DNA from: Methylobacterium oryzihabitans
GTDB taxonomy: Bacteria > Pseudomonadota > Alphaproteobacteria > Rhizobiales > Beijerinckiaceae
NCBI RefSeq assembly: GCF_004004555.2
Contig: NZ_SACP01000034.1
Location: forward strand, 1 to 63,044
Direction: 5' to 3'
Length of the DNA: 63,044 bases
In this document: positions 45,483 through 56,696 of the stretch, one piece after another
How positions within the stretch are numbered: the first letter of the stretch is position 1
How the letters are laid out: each line of letters opens with the position of its first letter
Translations under genes and position numbers: made by a program
Notes under the pieces: generated by a model
What the model was told of the DNA's origin: nothing
Seen by the model: the letters and a program-made list of their open reading frames with translations, nothing else
The model's database searches: none

Positions 45483-46558
45483 GCCAGCCCCTCGGCGGCG
45501 AGCAGGGCGGCCTGATGCTCGGCCGAGAGCGCGTCGACCAGCTCGTCGAGGGCGGTGCCGGCCAGCACCTCCTCCAGCTTGTAGAGCGTCAGGTTGATGC
45601 GGTGGTCGGTGACCCGCGCCTGCGGGAAGTTGTAGGTGCGGATGCGCTCGGAGCGGTCGCCGCTGCCGACCTGGGACTTGCGGTCGGCGGCGCGGGCGGC
45701 GTCCTTCTGGGTCCGCTCCTGCTCGTAGAGGCGCGCGCGCAGCACCGCCATGGCGCGAGCGCGGTTCTTGTGCTGCGAGCGCTCCTCCTGAACGAACACC
45801 ACAATGCCGCTCGGGACGTGGGTGATGCGGATCGCCGATTCGGTCTTGTTGACGTGCTGGCCGCCGGCGCCCTGCGCCCGCATGGTGTCGATCTTCAGGT
45901 CGGCGTCGTTGACCTGGACGTCGACCTCCTCGGCCTCCGGCAGCACCGCCACGGTGGCGGCGGAGGTGTGGATGCGCCCCTGCGTCTCGGTCTCGGGCAC
46001 GCGCTGGACCCGATGCGCCCCGCTCTCGAACTTCAGCTTCGCGAACACGCCGCGGCCCTTCACCTCGGCGACGACCTCGCGGTAGCCGCCGACGGTGCCG
46101 GGGCTCTCGGAGACGACCTCGACCCGCCAGCCCTTGAGGTCGGCGTAGCGGGCATACATGCGGAAGAGGTCGCCGGCGAACAGGGCGGCCTCGTCGCCCC
46201 CGGTGCCGGCGCGGACCTCGAGGATCGCGCTCTTCTCGTCGGCGGCGTCCTTGGGCAGGAGCAGGAGCTGGAGCGCGCGGCCGGCGGCGTCACGGGCGGC
46301 CTCGGCCTCGGGCTTCTCCTCAAAGGCCAGCGCCCGCATCTCCGGGTCGCCCTCGCTCAGCATCGCCTCGACCCCTTCCAGGTCCGCCTCGGCGGCCCGG
46401 AAGGCGCGGATCGCCGCGACCACGTCGTCGAGTTCGGCGAGTTCGCGCGAGAGCTGGACGAAGCTCTCGGCCTCGCTCTCGCCGGCACTCAGGGTCGCGG
46501 TGACGATCTCGTGACGGGCCAGGATGGCGTCGAGGCGGTCGGAGGGAATGACGATCAT
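45479..46558 (-). CDS. prfA: Peptide chain release factor 1
   Basis: RF1 ends translation at UAA and UAG. The 359-residue protein contains the GGQ loop in RAQGAGGQHVNKTESAIRITHVPSG (about 225-250), preceded by HRVQRVPETETQGRIHTSAATVAVLPE. The anticodon-like P-x-T region should lie in the middle. KSQVGSGDRSERIRTYNFPQARVTDHRI is the conserved C-terminal part. Length is normal (about 360). First gene of the prfA-prmC pair. Confidence 0.97.
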   Translation of the reverse strand: MIVIPSDRLDAILARHEIVTATLSAGESEAESFVQLSRELAELDDVVAAIRAFRAAEADLEGVEAMLSEGDPEMRALAFEEKPEAEAARDAAGRALQLLLLPKDAADEKSAILEVRAGTGGDEAALFAGDLFRMYARYADLKGWRVEVVSESPGTVGGYREVVAEVKGRGVFAKLKFESGAHRVQRVPETETQGRIHTSAATVAVLPEAEEVDVQVNDADLKIDTMRAQGAGGQHVNKTESAIRITHVPSGIVVFVQEERSQHKNRARAMAVLRARLYEQERTQKDAARAADRKSQVGSGDRSERIRTYNFPQARVTDHRINLTLYKLEEVLAGTALDELVDALSAEHQAALLAAEGLA

Positions 46559-46680
46559 GGCGCGGGATATGGGCTCGGTCCGGGCCGGCTTCAGCCGGGG
46601 GCGGCGACGGATCTCGCGCCGCGCAATCGGGCCCGCGTATAGCAGGTCCGCCGGTCATGGCGAGTCGGGCGCCCCGTCCG

Positions 46681-46860
46681 TCACGGCCCGCCGGCGACCG
46701 CGCCCTCGATCGCCATGATGAGCGCGTCGATGTCGATGCGCCCGGCGATGACGGCGTAGCCGGTCTCGCTGGTATCGACCTTCGGCGCGTCCGGCTCCGG
46801 CCCGGCCTGACGATTCAGCTCGGCCACGATCGCGTCGCGGATGGTCTTCTGGAGGTCCAT
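46681..46860 (-). CDS. Small hypothetical protein, 59 residues
   Basis: MDLQKTIRDAIVAELNRQAGPEPDAP, then DTSETGYAVIAGRIDIDALIMAIEGAVAGG. It looks like a compact folded small protein with two helices around a strand. The ATG at 46860 is preceded by GAGGGAG, which supports it over a longer frame. It lies 122 bases upstream of prfA on the same strand. No family recognised. Confidence 0.68.
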   Translation of the reverse strand: MDLQKTIRDAIVAELNRQAGPEPDAPKVDTSETGYAVIAGRIDIDALIMAIEGAVAGGP

Positions 46861-47068
46861 GGCTCCCTCGCTCGCCGGGCGTGCTCCGTCTCGTGGCCGA
46901 GCCGCCACCGTGACTTGGCTATAGATGCCTGCCTAAGAGCGTATTCGTGCCCCGGGTTCCATGATGAGCCGGCATTAAATTTGGCACGGCCGCGCTTGCA
47001 TCGTGCGGAGCGCGGCACATTTTCTTGCGCCTCCGCGGCGGATCCGCCGCCTGTTCGAGGACGACGCC

Positions 47069-47380
47069 ATGGCCAATGCCAGCAAGAACAACATGGGTCC
47101 CGGTGCGCAGGGCAAGCGGTCGGGAACCGGGGCGATGACCGAGCTGCCCGAGGGCGTGCTGCCGGAGAACATGGTGCTGAGCAACCGCGACAAGGCCCAG
47201 CACAGCCAGGAGCGCGGCCTCGACAGCCGCAACATCCAGACCGAGCAGTACCAGGACCACGCCGGCAACCGCCGCAACTTCGACGAGCAGGCCCGCCGCG
47301 ACGACAACACCAGCGGCCTCGGCGGCCCGATGACCGACGTGTCGGGCGACGACAGCAGCCTCGATCGCCAGCAGGGTTGA
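47069..47380 (+). CDS. Hypothetical hydrophilic protein, 103 residues
   Basis: A charged, Gly/Asn/Gln-rich protein starting MANASKNNMGPGAQGKRSGTGAM, with LPENMVLSNRDKAQHSQERGLDSRNIQTEQYQD and a tail of Asp, Ser and Gln. The composition suggests an intrinsically disordered, possibly stress-related protein. The start at 47069 is the first ATG after a purine-poor leader and matches the compositional shift. A strong hairpin follows 80 bases after the stop. Confidence 0.75.
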   Translation: MANASKNNMGPGAQGKRSGTGAMTELPEGVLPENMVLSNRDKAQHSQERGLDSRNIQTEQYQDHAGNRRNFDEQARRDDNTSGLGGPMTDVSGDDSSLDRQQG

Positions 47381-47460
47381 AACGGTCGCGCTGCACTGCG
47401 GTGCGGGCCCAAACTTGACCGCTCCGCCCGGTTGCGCCACCTTCGATGAGGTCAAGCCCT

Positions 47461-47490
47461 GAAGGCTCCCCGCCGTCGCGGGGAGCCTTC
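47461..47490 (+). terminator. Strong hairpin terminator, also abutting the URC operon start
   Basis: GAAGGCTCCCCGC (47461-47473) pairs perfectly with GCGGGGAGCCTTC (47478-47490) across CGTC, followed by TCC. It ends only 26 bases before the start codon of the next gene, just upstream of its ribosome site GAGGAAG. Confidence 0.75.
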
Positions 47491-47516
47491 TCCGTTGAGG
47501 AAGCAGGCGTGGCCGC

Positions 47517-48773
<1,257 letters not shown>

Positions 48774-48813
48774 CGCGTCCCCCCTACCCGAAGCCTGTAC
48801 CGGAGTCCTGCCC

Positions 48814-50061
48814 GTGAGCGATGGTGCGTCCGTGATCGACCCGAACGACCCGCGCAGCCTGCTCTCGGCGGCGGCGGTGCGCGAGCGGGCCGAGGCCCTG
48901 CTGGCGCAGGGCCTCGCCGGACGGCTGCCGCACTTCGCGGTCGATCCCGGGCGCCTCGGCGCCTGCGCCGACGCGGTGGTCGAGACGATTCGGGCGAACT
49001 ACCCGGACCTCGCCATCCCCTACCACGCCCGCTGGCGCCACTTCGCCGTCGGCGGGTTCGAGCGCTGGGGCTCCCTCGTCCACGCGGCGCCGTGGGAGGA
49101 TGCGGCGGCCCGCGCGCGGGCGGCGTTCGACCTCGTGATCGTCAGCGTGCTGCTCGATGCCGGCGCCGGCCCGACCTGGCGCTACGAGGAGGGACGGACC
49201 GGCGAGACCTACGCCCGCTCCGAGGGGCTCGCGGTGGCGAGCTTCGACATGTTCATCTCGGGCCTGTTCTCGGCCGAGCCGGAGGACCCGTTCCGGGTCG
49301 ACGCCCGGGCGCTGGCGAGCCTCACCGAGGCCGAACTGGCCCAGGGCTTCCAGGCCGGCCCGGCCAACCCGCTGGTCGGGCTCCCGGGCCGCACCGCGCT
49401 GATGAACCGCCTCGGGCAGGTGGTGGCGGCCGACCCCGAGGGGTTCGGGACGGAGGCGCGTCCCGGCGGGCTGTTCGACCGCCTCGCCGCCCGGGCTCGC
49501 GACGGCGCCCTGCCGGCCGCCGCGATCCTCGACACCCTGCTCGCCCATCTCGGCCCGATCTGGCCCGGGCGCATCGTCGTCGAGGGGGTCGATCTCGGCG
49601 ACACCTGGCGCCACCCCCTCGCCGGCGGGGCGGGCGAGACCGCCGGGCTGGTGCCGTTCCACAAGCTGTCGCAGTGGCTCGCCTATTCGCTGCTCGAACC
49701 GCTGGAGGAGGCCGGCATCGCCGTGACCGGGCTCGACGCCCTCACGGGCCTGCCGGAATACCGCAACGGCGGCCTCTTCCTCGATACCGGCGTGCTGGCG
49801 CTCAAGGACCCGGCCGAGGCGGGCCGGCCGCACCCCGTCGAGTCGCCGCTGGTGGTCGAGTGGCGGGCGCTCACCGTCGCGCTCCTCGACCGGATCGCCC
49901 CTCTGGTGCGCGAGCGGCTCGGCATCGCCGAACCGGACGACCTGCCGCTCGCCAAGGTGCTGGAGGGCGGGACCTGGGCCACCGGCCGGCGCCTCGCCCG
50001 CGCCCTGCGCCCGGACGGGGCGCCGCCGCTCGCGATCGAGAGCGACGGGACGGTGTTCTGA
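48814..50061 (+). CDS. urc4: URC4/Urg3-type protein (DUF1688)
   Basis: The 415-residue protein is the second component of the URC uracil catabolic pathway, of unknown reaction. Family motifs visible are SAAAVRERAEALLAQG, IPYHARWRHFAVGGFERW (about 70-88), DLVIVSVLLDAGAGPTWRYEE (about 108-128), DMFISGLFS, VPFHKLSQWLAYSLLEPLEEAG (about 275-297), and LTGLPEYRNGGLFLDTGVL. It begins 40 bases after urc1 on the same strand and is followed by upp. Confidence 0.93.
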   Translation: MSDGASVIDPNDPRSLLSAAAVRERAEALLAQGLAGRLPHFAVDPGRLGACADAVVETIRANYPDLAIPYHARWRHFAVGGFERWGSLVHAAPWEDAAARARAAFDLVIVSVLLDAGAGPTWRYEEGRTGETYARSEGLAVASFDMFISGLFSAEPEDPFRVDARALASLTEAELAQGFQAGPANPLVGLPGRTALMNRLGQVVAADPEGFGTEARPGGLFDRLAARARDGALPAAAILDTLLAHLGPIWPGRIVVEGVDLGDTWRHPLAGGAGETAGLVPFHKLSQWLAYSLLEPLEEAGIAVTGLDALTGLPEYRNGGLFLDTGVLALKDPAEAGRPHPVESPLVVEWRALTVALLDRIAPLVRERLGIAEPDDLPLAKVLEGGTWATGRRLARALRPDGAPPLAIESDGTVF

Positions 50062-50127
50062 GGCGCGCACACCTTCTACACTGACGGGAGCCGTCGAGGC
50101 GGCCGGACGAGCGAGGGGATCACGGGA

Positions 50128-50799
50128 ATGCAGGGTGCGAGCGCGCGGGCCGAAGCAGGGCTCGCCGGGGGTGCGGCGGTGACGGTGGTCGACCATCCGC
50201 TGGTGCAGCACAAGCTGACGCTGCTGCGCGACAAGGCGCGCTCGACCAAGGGCTTCCGCCAGCTCCTCAACGAGATCGGCACGCTGCTCGCCTACGAGGT
50301 GACCCGCGACCTGCCGCTGGAGCCGGTCGAGATCGAGACCCCGCTGGTGACGATGCAGGGGGTGCAGATCGCCGGCAAGAAGCTCGTCCTGGCGCCGATC
50401 CTGCGCGCCGGCATCGGCTTCCTCGACGGGATGCTGTCGCTGCTGCCCTCGGCCCGCGTCGCCCATGTCGGGCTCTACCGCGATCCCGACTCGCTCGAGG
50501 CGGTCGAGTACTACTTCAAGGCGCCGTCCGACCTCGCCGACCGCACCGTGCTGGTCCTCGACCCGATGCTCGCCACGGCGAACTCGGCGGTGGCGGCGGT
50601 GGACCGGCTGAAGGAGCGCGGCGCCCGCGACCTGCGCTTCGTCTGCCTGCTGGCCTCGCCGGAGGGGCTGACGAAGTTCCAGGGCGCCCATCCCGACGTG
50701 CCGATCTGGACCGCCTCGATCGACAGCCACCTCAACGAGCACGGCTACATCCTGCCGGGGCTGGGCGACGCCGGCGACCGGATGTACGGAACGCGCTGA
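50128..50799 (+). CDS. upp: Uracil phosphoribosyltransferase
   Basis: Converts uracil and PRPP to UMP, here probably the entry step of the URC pathway. The 223-residue protein has DHPLVQHKLTLLRDKARSTKGFRQLLNEIG, KKLVLAPILRAGIGFLDGML and the PRPP loop LVLDPMLATANSAVAAVDRL. The C-terminal uracil site is YILPGLGDAGDRMYG. The PRPP loop reads TANSA where most Upp have TGGSA, a variant worth noting. Its N-terminus is about 15 residues longer than E. coli Upp. GAGGGGATCACGGGA lies upstream of the ATG. Confidence 0.93.
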   Translation: MQGASARAEAGLAGGAAVTVVDHPLVQHKLTLLRDKARSTKGFRQLLNEIGTLLAYEVTRDLPLEPVEIETPLVTMQGVQIAGKKLVLAPILRAGIGFLDGMLSLLPSARVAHVGLYRDPDSLEAVEYYFKAPSDLADRTVLVLDPMLATANSAVAAVDRLKERGARDLRFVCLLASPEGLTKFQGAHPDVPIWTASIDSHLNEHGYILPGLGDAGDRMYGTR

Positions 50800-50842
50800 G
50801 CCGCGCGCTCACGCACACAAGAAAAACCTCGGAGACAACGCC

Positions 50843-51850
50843 ATGCCGTCACTGCCCGCCACCATGCGCCAGGTCCGCTTCAACGGGGCCGGCGGTCCGG
50901 AGGTGATCGGCCTGGAGACCGCCCCGGTCCCGACGCCCGGACCCGGACAGGTCCTGATCGAGGTCGTGGCCGCCGGGGTGAACCGACCCGACTGCCAGCA
51001 GCGCGCCGGCAAGTACCCGCCGCCGCCCGGCGCCACCGCGGTGCCGGGCCTGGAGGTCGCCGGCCGCGTCGTCGCCCTCGGCGACGGCGTGGGCGACCTG
51101 CGCGTCGGCGACGAGGTCTGCGCGCTGACGATCAGCGGCGGCTACGCCGAGTACGCGGTCGCCGACGCGGCCCTGTGCCTGCCCCGTCCCGCCCCGCTGT
51201 CGCTGCTCGAAGCCGCGGGCCTGCCGGAGAACTACTACACGGTCTGGACCAACGTGTTCGAGCGCGGGCGCCTACAGGCGGGCGAGCGCATCCTGATCCA
51301 CGGCGGGTCGAGCGGCATCGGCTCGACGGCGATCCAGCTCGCCAAGCATTTCGGCGCCACGGTCTACGCCACCGCGGGCTCGGCGGAGAAATGCGCGTTC
51401 TGCGAACAGCTCGGGGCGGATGCCGGCATCAACTACCGCGAGGCCGACTTCGTCGCGGAGGTGAAGCGCCTCACCGACGGCAAGGGCGTCGACGTGATCC
51501 TCGACATGGTCGGGGCCGGCTATTTCGAGCAGAACATCGCCTCCCTCGCCCTCGACGGCCGCCTCGTCATCATCGCGTTCCTGCAGGGCTTCCAGCTCGA
51601 CGGCTTCAACCTGACCCCGGTGATGATCCGGCGCCTCACCGTCACCGGCTCGACCCTGCGCCCGCGCACCGTTGCCCAGAAGGCGGCGATTGCCGAGGGC
51701 CTGCGCCGGGAGGTGTGGCCGCTGCTCGACGCCGGCACGGTCAAGCCGATCATCCACGCGACCTTCCCGCTGGAAGAGGCCCGCGAGGCGCATGCCCTGA
51801 TGGAATCGAGCGCCCATCTCGGCAAGATCATGCTGACGACCGGGCGTTGA
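50843..51850 (+). CDS. NAD(P)H-quinone oxidoreductase, zinc-less medium-chain family
   Basis: The 335-residue protein belongs to the QOR/PIG3-like medium-chain reductases. It shows GVNRPDCQQRAGKYPPPPGATAVPGLEVAGRVVALG (about 50-85), AAGLPENYYTVWTNVFERGRLQAGERILIHGGSSGIGSTAIQLAKHFGATVYATAGS (nucleotide site at about 145-175) and a C-terminal FPLEEAREAHALMESSAHLGKIML. The zinc ligands of alcohol dehydrogenases are absent. It begins 44 bases after upp; a shared transcript is possible but a role in uracil use is not shown. Confidence 0.93.
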   Translation: MPSLPATMRQVRFNGAGGPEVIGLETAPVPTPGPGQVLIEVVAAGVNRPDCQQRAGKYPPPPGATAVPGLEVAGRVVALGDGVGDLRVGDEVCALTISGGYAEYAVADAALCLPRPAPLSLLEAAGLPENYYTVWTNVFERGRLQAGERILIHGGSSGIGSTAIQLAKHFGATVYATAGSAEKCAFCEQLGADAGINYREADFVAEVKRLTDGKGVDVILDMVGAGYFEQNIASLALDGRLVIIAFLQGFQLDGFNLTPVMIRRLTVTGSTLRPRTVAQKAAIAEGLRREVWPLLDAGTVKPIIHATFPLEEAREAHALMESSAHLGKIMLTTGR

Positions 51851-51906
51851 CCGGCGCGGCGCGTGTCCCGGCGTTGCCGGCGCGTGCCTGAAGAACCGCA
51901 TGTCGG

Positions 51907-51931
51907 CCCTCCCCCCTCTGCGGGGGGCGGG
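51907..51931. terminator. Hairpin between convergent genes
   Basis: CCCCCC (51911-51916) and GGGGGG (51922-51927) pair across a short loop between the convergent quinone reductase and PhoX-like genes, suggesting a shared terminator. No U-runs. Confidence 0.4.
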
Positions 51932-51963
51932 CGTCCTGTTTCGTCCGAACGCGACCGGCCCGA

Positions 51964-53961
51964 TCAGGTCCCGACCCGCCCTCCCCCGCGCCGGGTGATC
52001 GCCACCACCGAGGGGCGCGGCGGCGTGCCGGGCTCGAAGTCCGGCCAGCGGGTCGCCGGCTGCTCGAAGGTCGCCGGGGCGGCGTTCGGGTCCTCCTCGT
52101 CGGCCTCGCCCGGGTGCTGGACGGCGACGAAGAAGGTGGTGTCGTCGGGGGTGAAGTACGGCCCGCACATCTCGGCCCCGACCGGGACCTGGAAGAAGTG
52201 CTTGCCCGTGCCGCGGCGCTCGCCCTCCGTCTCCATCGCCCAGATGCCGTCGGCGCGGCCGGTCTTGCCCCGCGAGTTGCCGTCGGTGGAGACCCAGAGC
52301 CGGCCCTGGCCGTCGACCGCGCAATTGTCGGGCATGCCGAACCAGCCGTCCTTCGTCGTCGCCGACGAGAAGGTGGCGCCGACCGCCGCCACCGACGGGT
52401 CGCCGCAGCGCACCAGCACCTCCCAGGCGAAGGCGTTCGCCGCGAAGTCGCCGCCCTCCGGGCTCATCTCGACGATGTGGCCGAAGCGGTTGTCCGGCCG
52501 CGGGTTGGCCGCGTCGACCGCATCGGCCTTGCGGCTCTTGTTGTTGGTCAGCATCACGTAGACCTTGCCGGTCTTCGGATTGGCCTCGACGTCCTCCGGC
52601 CGGTCCATCCGGGTGGCGCCGAGGAGGTCGGCGGCGCGCCGGGTCTCGACCAGCACGTCGGCCTGATCGCGAAACCCGTTCTCCGGCGTCAGCGGCCCCT
52701 GGCCGAACACCAGCGGCAGCCACGCGCCGCGCCCATCGGCGTCGAAGCGCGCGGCCGAGAGCGTGCCGCGGTCGAGGATGTCGCGGTTGGCGGCGCGGTT
52801 GGCGGTATCGACGGCGGCCTCGGTGACGAAGCGGTACACGTAGTCGAAGCGCTCGTCGTCGCCCTGGAACACGACGTAGCGGCCGTCCCTGGCCAGCGCC
52901 CCGGCGGCGCCCTCGTGCTTGAACCGGCCCATCGCGGTGCGCTTGACCGGCACCGAGGCGGGATCGAACGGGTCGATCTCGACCACCCAGCCGAAGCGGT
53001 TCGGCTCGTTGGGCTCGCGGCCGAGGTCGAAGCGGTCGTGGAAGCGGCCCCAGGCGTAGAGGTTGCCGGGCAGGCCGAGGCGCTTGTGGTTGCGCGCCTC
53101 CGGCGAGCCCTCCGGCAGCCGGCCCCGGAAGTAGTAGTTGATGTTCTCCTCGCAGGAGAGCCAGGTGCCCCACGGCGTCACGCCGCCGGCGCAGTTGTTG
53201 ATCATCCCGAGCGGGTGGCGCCCCTCCGGGTCGGCGGCGGTGCGCAGGCGCTCAGTGCCGGCGGCGGGGCCGGAGAGCCGCATCGGCGTCGTGGCGGTGA
53301 TGCGGCGGGCAAAGCCTGAGTCCGGAACCACCCGCCAGCGGCCGTCGACCTTCCTCACCTCGATCACCGAACCGCCATGGGCCGCCATCTCGATGTCGAC
53401 GAGGTCGCGGGTCATGCCCGCGAAGGCGGCCTTGCCCTCCTGCCTGCCGAGGCCGGGGAACATCAGTTCCTCGTTGGTGTATTCGTGGTTGACCACCAGC
53501 AGGCCGTGCGCGGCCGGGTCGGCGGCGCCCGGCATCGGGAAGTAGCCGAGGAAGTCGTTGTTGTAGCCGAACTGCATCGCCTGGGCCGCGGCGGTCTGGG
53601 CGCGCGGGTCGAAGGCCGGCGCGCCGGGCAGCACCGGGTCGCCCCAGCGGATCAGGATCTCGGCGTCGTGCCCGTCGGCGACGTGGTGGCGCTCGTCGGC
53701 GCCGGCCGGCAATTCGCGGAACGGGAAGGTCTCGGCGGCCGGCGCGCTCGCCTGCGTGGTGCTGGCCGCCGTGCCGGCGGCCGCGAGGGCGCGCGGCGCC
53801 ACCACGGCCGAGATCGCGCCGACCGCCAGGGCGCCGAGCAGGCCGCGCCGGTCGAAGCGGTGGGCCACGACCTCGCCGAGGCTCGGGTTGGCGCTGGCGT
53901 TCGAGCCGACGTCCTCGGCGGCCTCGGCCTGCTGCGAACGGCTGGAGATCGGCTGTGTCAT
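51964..53961 (-). CDS. PhoX-family alkaline phosphatase-like protein, Tat-exported
   Basis: The 665-residue protein has a twin-arginine leader (HRFDRRGLLGALAVGAISAVVAPRALAA, about residues 34-61). A long PhoX/DUF839 domain follows, with NNDFLGYF, LVVNHEYTNEELMFPG (about 145-160), NNCAGGVTPWGTWLSCEENINYYF (about 245-270), AYAWGRFHDRFDLGREPNEPNRFGWVVEIDPFDP and MPDNCAVDGQGRLWVSTDGNSRG. These match PhoX and its homologues, calcium/iron enzymes that release phosphate. The ATG at 53961 is chosen to give the MTQPISSRSQ start before the leader; the frame is open upstream. Confidence 0.92.
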   Translation of the reverse strand: MTQPISSRSQQAEAAEDVGSNASANPSLGEVVAHRFDRRGLLGALAVGAISAVVAPRALAAAGTAASTTQASAPAAETFPFRELPAGADERHHVADGHDAEILIRWGDPVLPGAPAFDPRAQTAAAQAMQFGYNNDFLGYFPMPGAADPAAHGLLVVNHEYTNEELMFPGLGRQEGKAAFAGMTRDLVDIEMAAHGGSVIEVRKVDGRWRVVPDSGFARRITATTPMRLSGPAAGTERLRTAADPEGRHPLGMINNCAGGVTPWGTWLSCEENINYYFRGRLPEGSPEARNHKRLGLPGNLYAWGRFHDRFDLGREPNEPNRFGWVVEIDPFDPASVPVKRTAMGRFKHEGAAGALARDGRYVVFQGDDERFDYVYRFVTEAAVDTANRAANRDILDRGTLSAARFDADGRGAWLPLVFGQGPLTPENGFRDQADVLVETRRAADLLGATRMDRPEDVEANPKTGKVYVMLTNNKSRKADAVDAANPRPDNRFGHIVEMSPEGGDFAANAFAWEVLVRCGDPSVAAVGATFSSATTKDGWFGMPDNCAVDGQGRLWVSTDGNSRGKTGRADGIWAMETEGERRGTGKHFFQVPVGAEMCGPYFTPDDTTFFVAVQHPGEADEEDPNAAPATFEQPATRWPDFEPGTPPRPSVVAITRRGGGRVGT

Positions 53962-54171
53962 GACGCCTCGGGTCGTGATCGGTCGGACGTGTCGCAGGGT
54001 AATCGCCCGAGATGGCAACAGGATGACGCGCTGTTCCGGCAGCGGGCCGGCGCCCGGACGGCGAGGAACCTTGGCCTGCGGGCCGACGTTGCCCGCCCAG
54101 ACACGACCCCGAGGCCATGGCCCCGCCGGCCTTCGCCGACGGGACCGGCCGCAGCGGCAGCGAGGAACCCC

Positions 54172-54489
54172 ATGGACAAGACCAATCGGACGATCGAGAC
54201 CCCGACCGAGGCCCGCCACGGCACAAGGGGCCGGCCCGTGCTCTACGTGCTGCTCGGCAGCCTCGCCCTGCTGGCGGTGGCGATGGTCGGCCTGCTCGGC
54301 TGGAACGGCAGCAACGCGCCGAAGGACTATGCCAGCCAGAGCCAGGACGCCTCGCGCCAGCAGATCACCGGCTCGGCCAGCGGCCAGGGCGGCCCGGCCT
54401 CCTCGAACAGCGCCGGCGTCCCGGCCGGCAACCCGTCCTATCCGTCGCCGGCCCAGCCCTCGACCACCGGCTCGACCAACGCCCGCTGA
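54172..54489 (+). CDS. Single-pass membrane protein, hypothetical, 105 residues
   Basis: MDKTNRTIETPTEARHGTRG precedes one membrane helix, PVLYVLLGSLALLAVAMVGLLGW (about 22-44). A Gln/Ser/Gly/Pro-rich hydrophilic tail follows. The tail is probably periplasmic. No family recognised. The start at 54172 follows GAGGAACCCC. A terminator follows 22 bases after the stop. Confidence 0.72.
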   Translation: MDKTNRTIETPTEARHGTRGRPVLYVLLGSLALLAVAMVGLLGWNGSNAPKDYASQSQDASRQQITGSASGQGGPASSNSAGVPAGNPSYPSPAQPSTTGSTNAR

Positions 54490-54510
54490 GCCGCGGGCGA
54501 CACCCCGACG

Positions 54511-54544
54511 ACGAAGGCCGGCCTCCCGCGGGGCCGGCCTTCGT
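54511..54544. terminator. Bidirectional hairpin terminator
   Basis: ACGAAGGCCGGCC (54511-54523) pairs perfectly with GGCCGGCCTTCGT (54532-54544) across an eight-base loop. It sits between the convergent membrane-protein and hydroxyacyl-CoA dehydrogenase genes. Confidence 0.75.
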
Positions 54545-54562
54545 GGCGTCGGGTCCGCAATC

Positions 54563-55444
<882 letters not shown>

Positions 55445-55591
55445 CACGTCCTGCCTCGAGCCGATCGTGCCCGGTCGCCGCCGCCGGGTCCGGCCGATCC
55501 TACCTGCAAACCGCCGGGAGGGGACCCCTCCCGCACGAAAAGACCCGGAGCCGGCCGCGCCCCGGGTCCCGCCGCAGCTCCCGCGCCGCCG

Positions 55592-56539
55592 TCAGCCCTT
55601 GGCCTTGGCGATTTCCTGCTGGAGTTCCGGCACGACCTGGAACAGGTCGCCGACGAGGCCGTAATCGGCGACCTGGAAGATCGGCGCCTCCTCGTCCTTG
55701 TTGATCGCGACGATGACCTTCGAGTCCTTCATGCCGGCGAGGTGCTGGATCGCCCCCGAGATGCCGACCGCGACGTAGAGGTCGGGCGCCACGACCTTTC
55801 CGGTCTGGCCGACCTGCCAGTCGTTCGGCGCGTAGCCGGCATCCACCGCCGCGCGCGAGGCGCCCACCGCGGCCCCGAGGGTATCGGCGAGCGGCTCGAT
55901 CAGCTCCTTGAACTTGTCGGCCGAGCCGAGCGAGCGGCCGCCCGACACGATGATGCGGGCGCCGGCGAGTTCCGGCCGGTCGGACTTGGCGATCTCCTCG
56001 CCCTTGAAGGTGGACTTCCCCTCGCCGGCCTTGGCCGAGACCGCCTCGACCGGGGCCGCGGCGCCGCCCTCGCCGGTCGGCTGGAAGGCGGCCGAGCGCA
56101 CGGTGACGACCTTCTTCGCCTCGCCCGACTGCACGGTCTGGATCGCGTTGCCGGCGTAGATCGGCCGCTCGAACGTGTCGGGCGAGACGACCTTGATGAT
56201 GTCGGAGACCTGCGCGACGTCGAGGAGCGCGGCGACCCGCGGCATCACGTTCTTGCCCTCGGTCGAGGCGCCGGCCACCACCGCGTCGTAGCCCGCGGCG
56301 AGTTCGGCGATCAGGGCGGCGGTCGGCTCGGCGAGCAGGTGGTCGAGGGCGGCGTCCTCGGCCAGCAGGACCTTGTCGACGCCGTCGAGCCTGGCGGCGG
56401 CGTCCGCCGCGGCCTTGCCGTCGGAGCCGGTGACGAGGGCGTGGACGGGCGTGCCGATCTGCCGGGCGGCGGTGAGCGCCTTGAGGCTGGCGTCCTTCAG
56501 GGCGCCGCCGGCGTGTTCGACGAGGAGGAGGGTGGCCAT
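55592..56539 (-). CDS. etfA: Electron transfer flavoprotein alpha subunit
   Basis: With EtfB it carries electrons from acyl-CoA dehydrogenases to the quinone pool. The 315-residue protein shows STEGKNVMPRVAALLDVAQVSDI (about 88-110), and the FAD-binding C-terminal domain RIIVSGGRSLGSADKFKELIEPLADTLGAAVGASRAAVDAGYAPNDWQVGQTGKVVAPDLYVAVGISGAIQHLAGM (about 193-270). The ATG at 56539 follows GAGAGGA. It lies downstream of etfB across a palindromic intergenic element. Confidence 0.96.
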   Translation of the reverse strand: MATLLLVEHAGGALKDASLKALTAARQIGTPVHALVTGSDGKAAADAAARLDGVDKVLLAEDAALDHLLAEPTAALIAELAAGYDAVVAGASTEGKNVMPRVAALLDVAQVSDIIKVVSPDTFERPIYAGNAIQTVQSGEAKKVVTVRSAAFQPTGEGGAAAPVEAVSAKAGEGKSTFKGEEIAKSDRPELAGARIIVSGGRSLGSADKFKELIEPLADTLGAAVGASRAAVDAGYAPNDWQVGQTGKVVAPDLYVAVGISGAIQHLAGMKDSKVIVAINKDEEAPIFQVADYGLVGDLFQVVPELQQEIAKAKG

Positions 56540-56572
56540 GGGGAGAGTCCTCTCGATGGGAGGCGCGTCATA

Positions 56573-56696
56573 CGGTTTCTGATTGATCGCTCGGCGATCC
56601 ATGCGGGATCGCGTCGCGATGCAGAAACCGGCTTCGCTCAAGCGCCGCGCGGGCTGATGATACGATTTTCGAACGGATCGTTCGAAAATCGTATCA
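56573..56696. repeat. Two palindromes between etfB and etfA
   Basis: CGGTTTCTG (56573-56581) pairs with CAGAAACCG (56622-56630), with a further GATC-rich inner palindrome. Next to it TGATACGATTTTCGAAC (56658-56674) pairs perfectly over 17 bases with 56680-56696 across GGATC. The second arm ends on the etfB stop codon, so the hairpin forms right at the end of etfB. This looks like a dispersed repeat that could trim or stabilise the etfB message. Confidence 0.8.
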
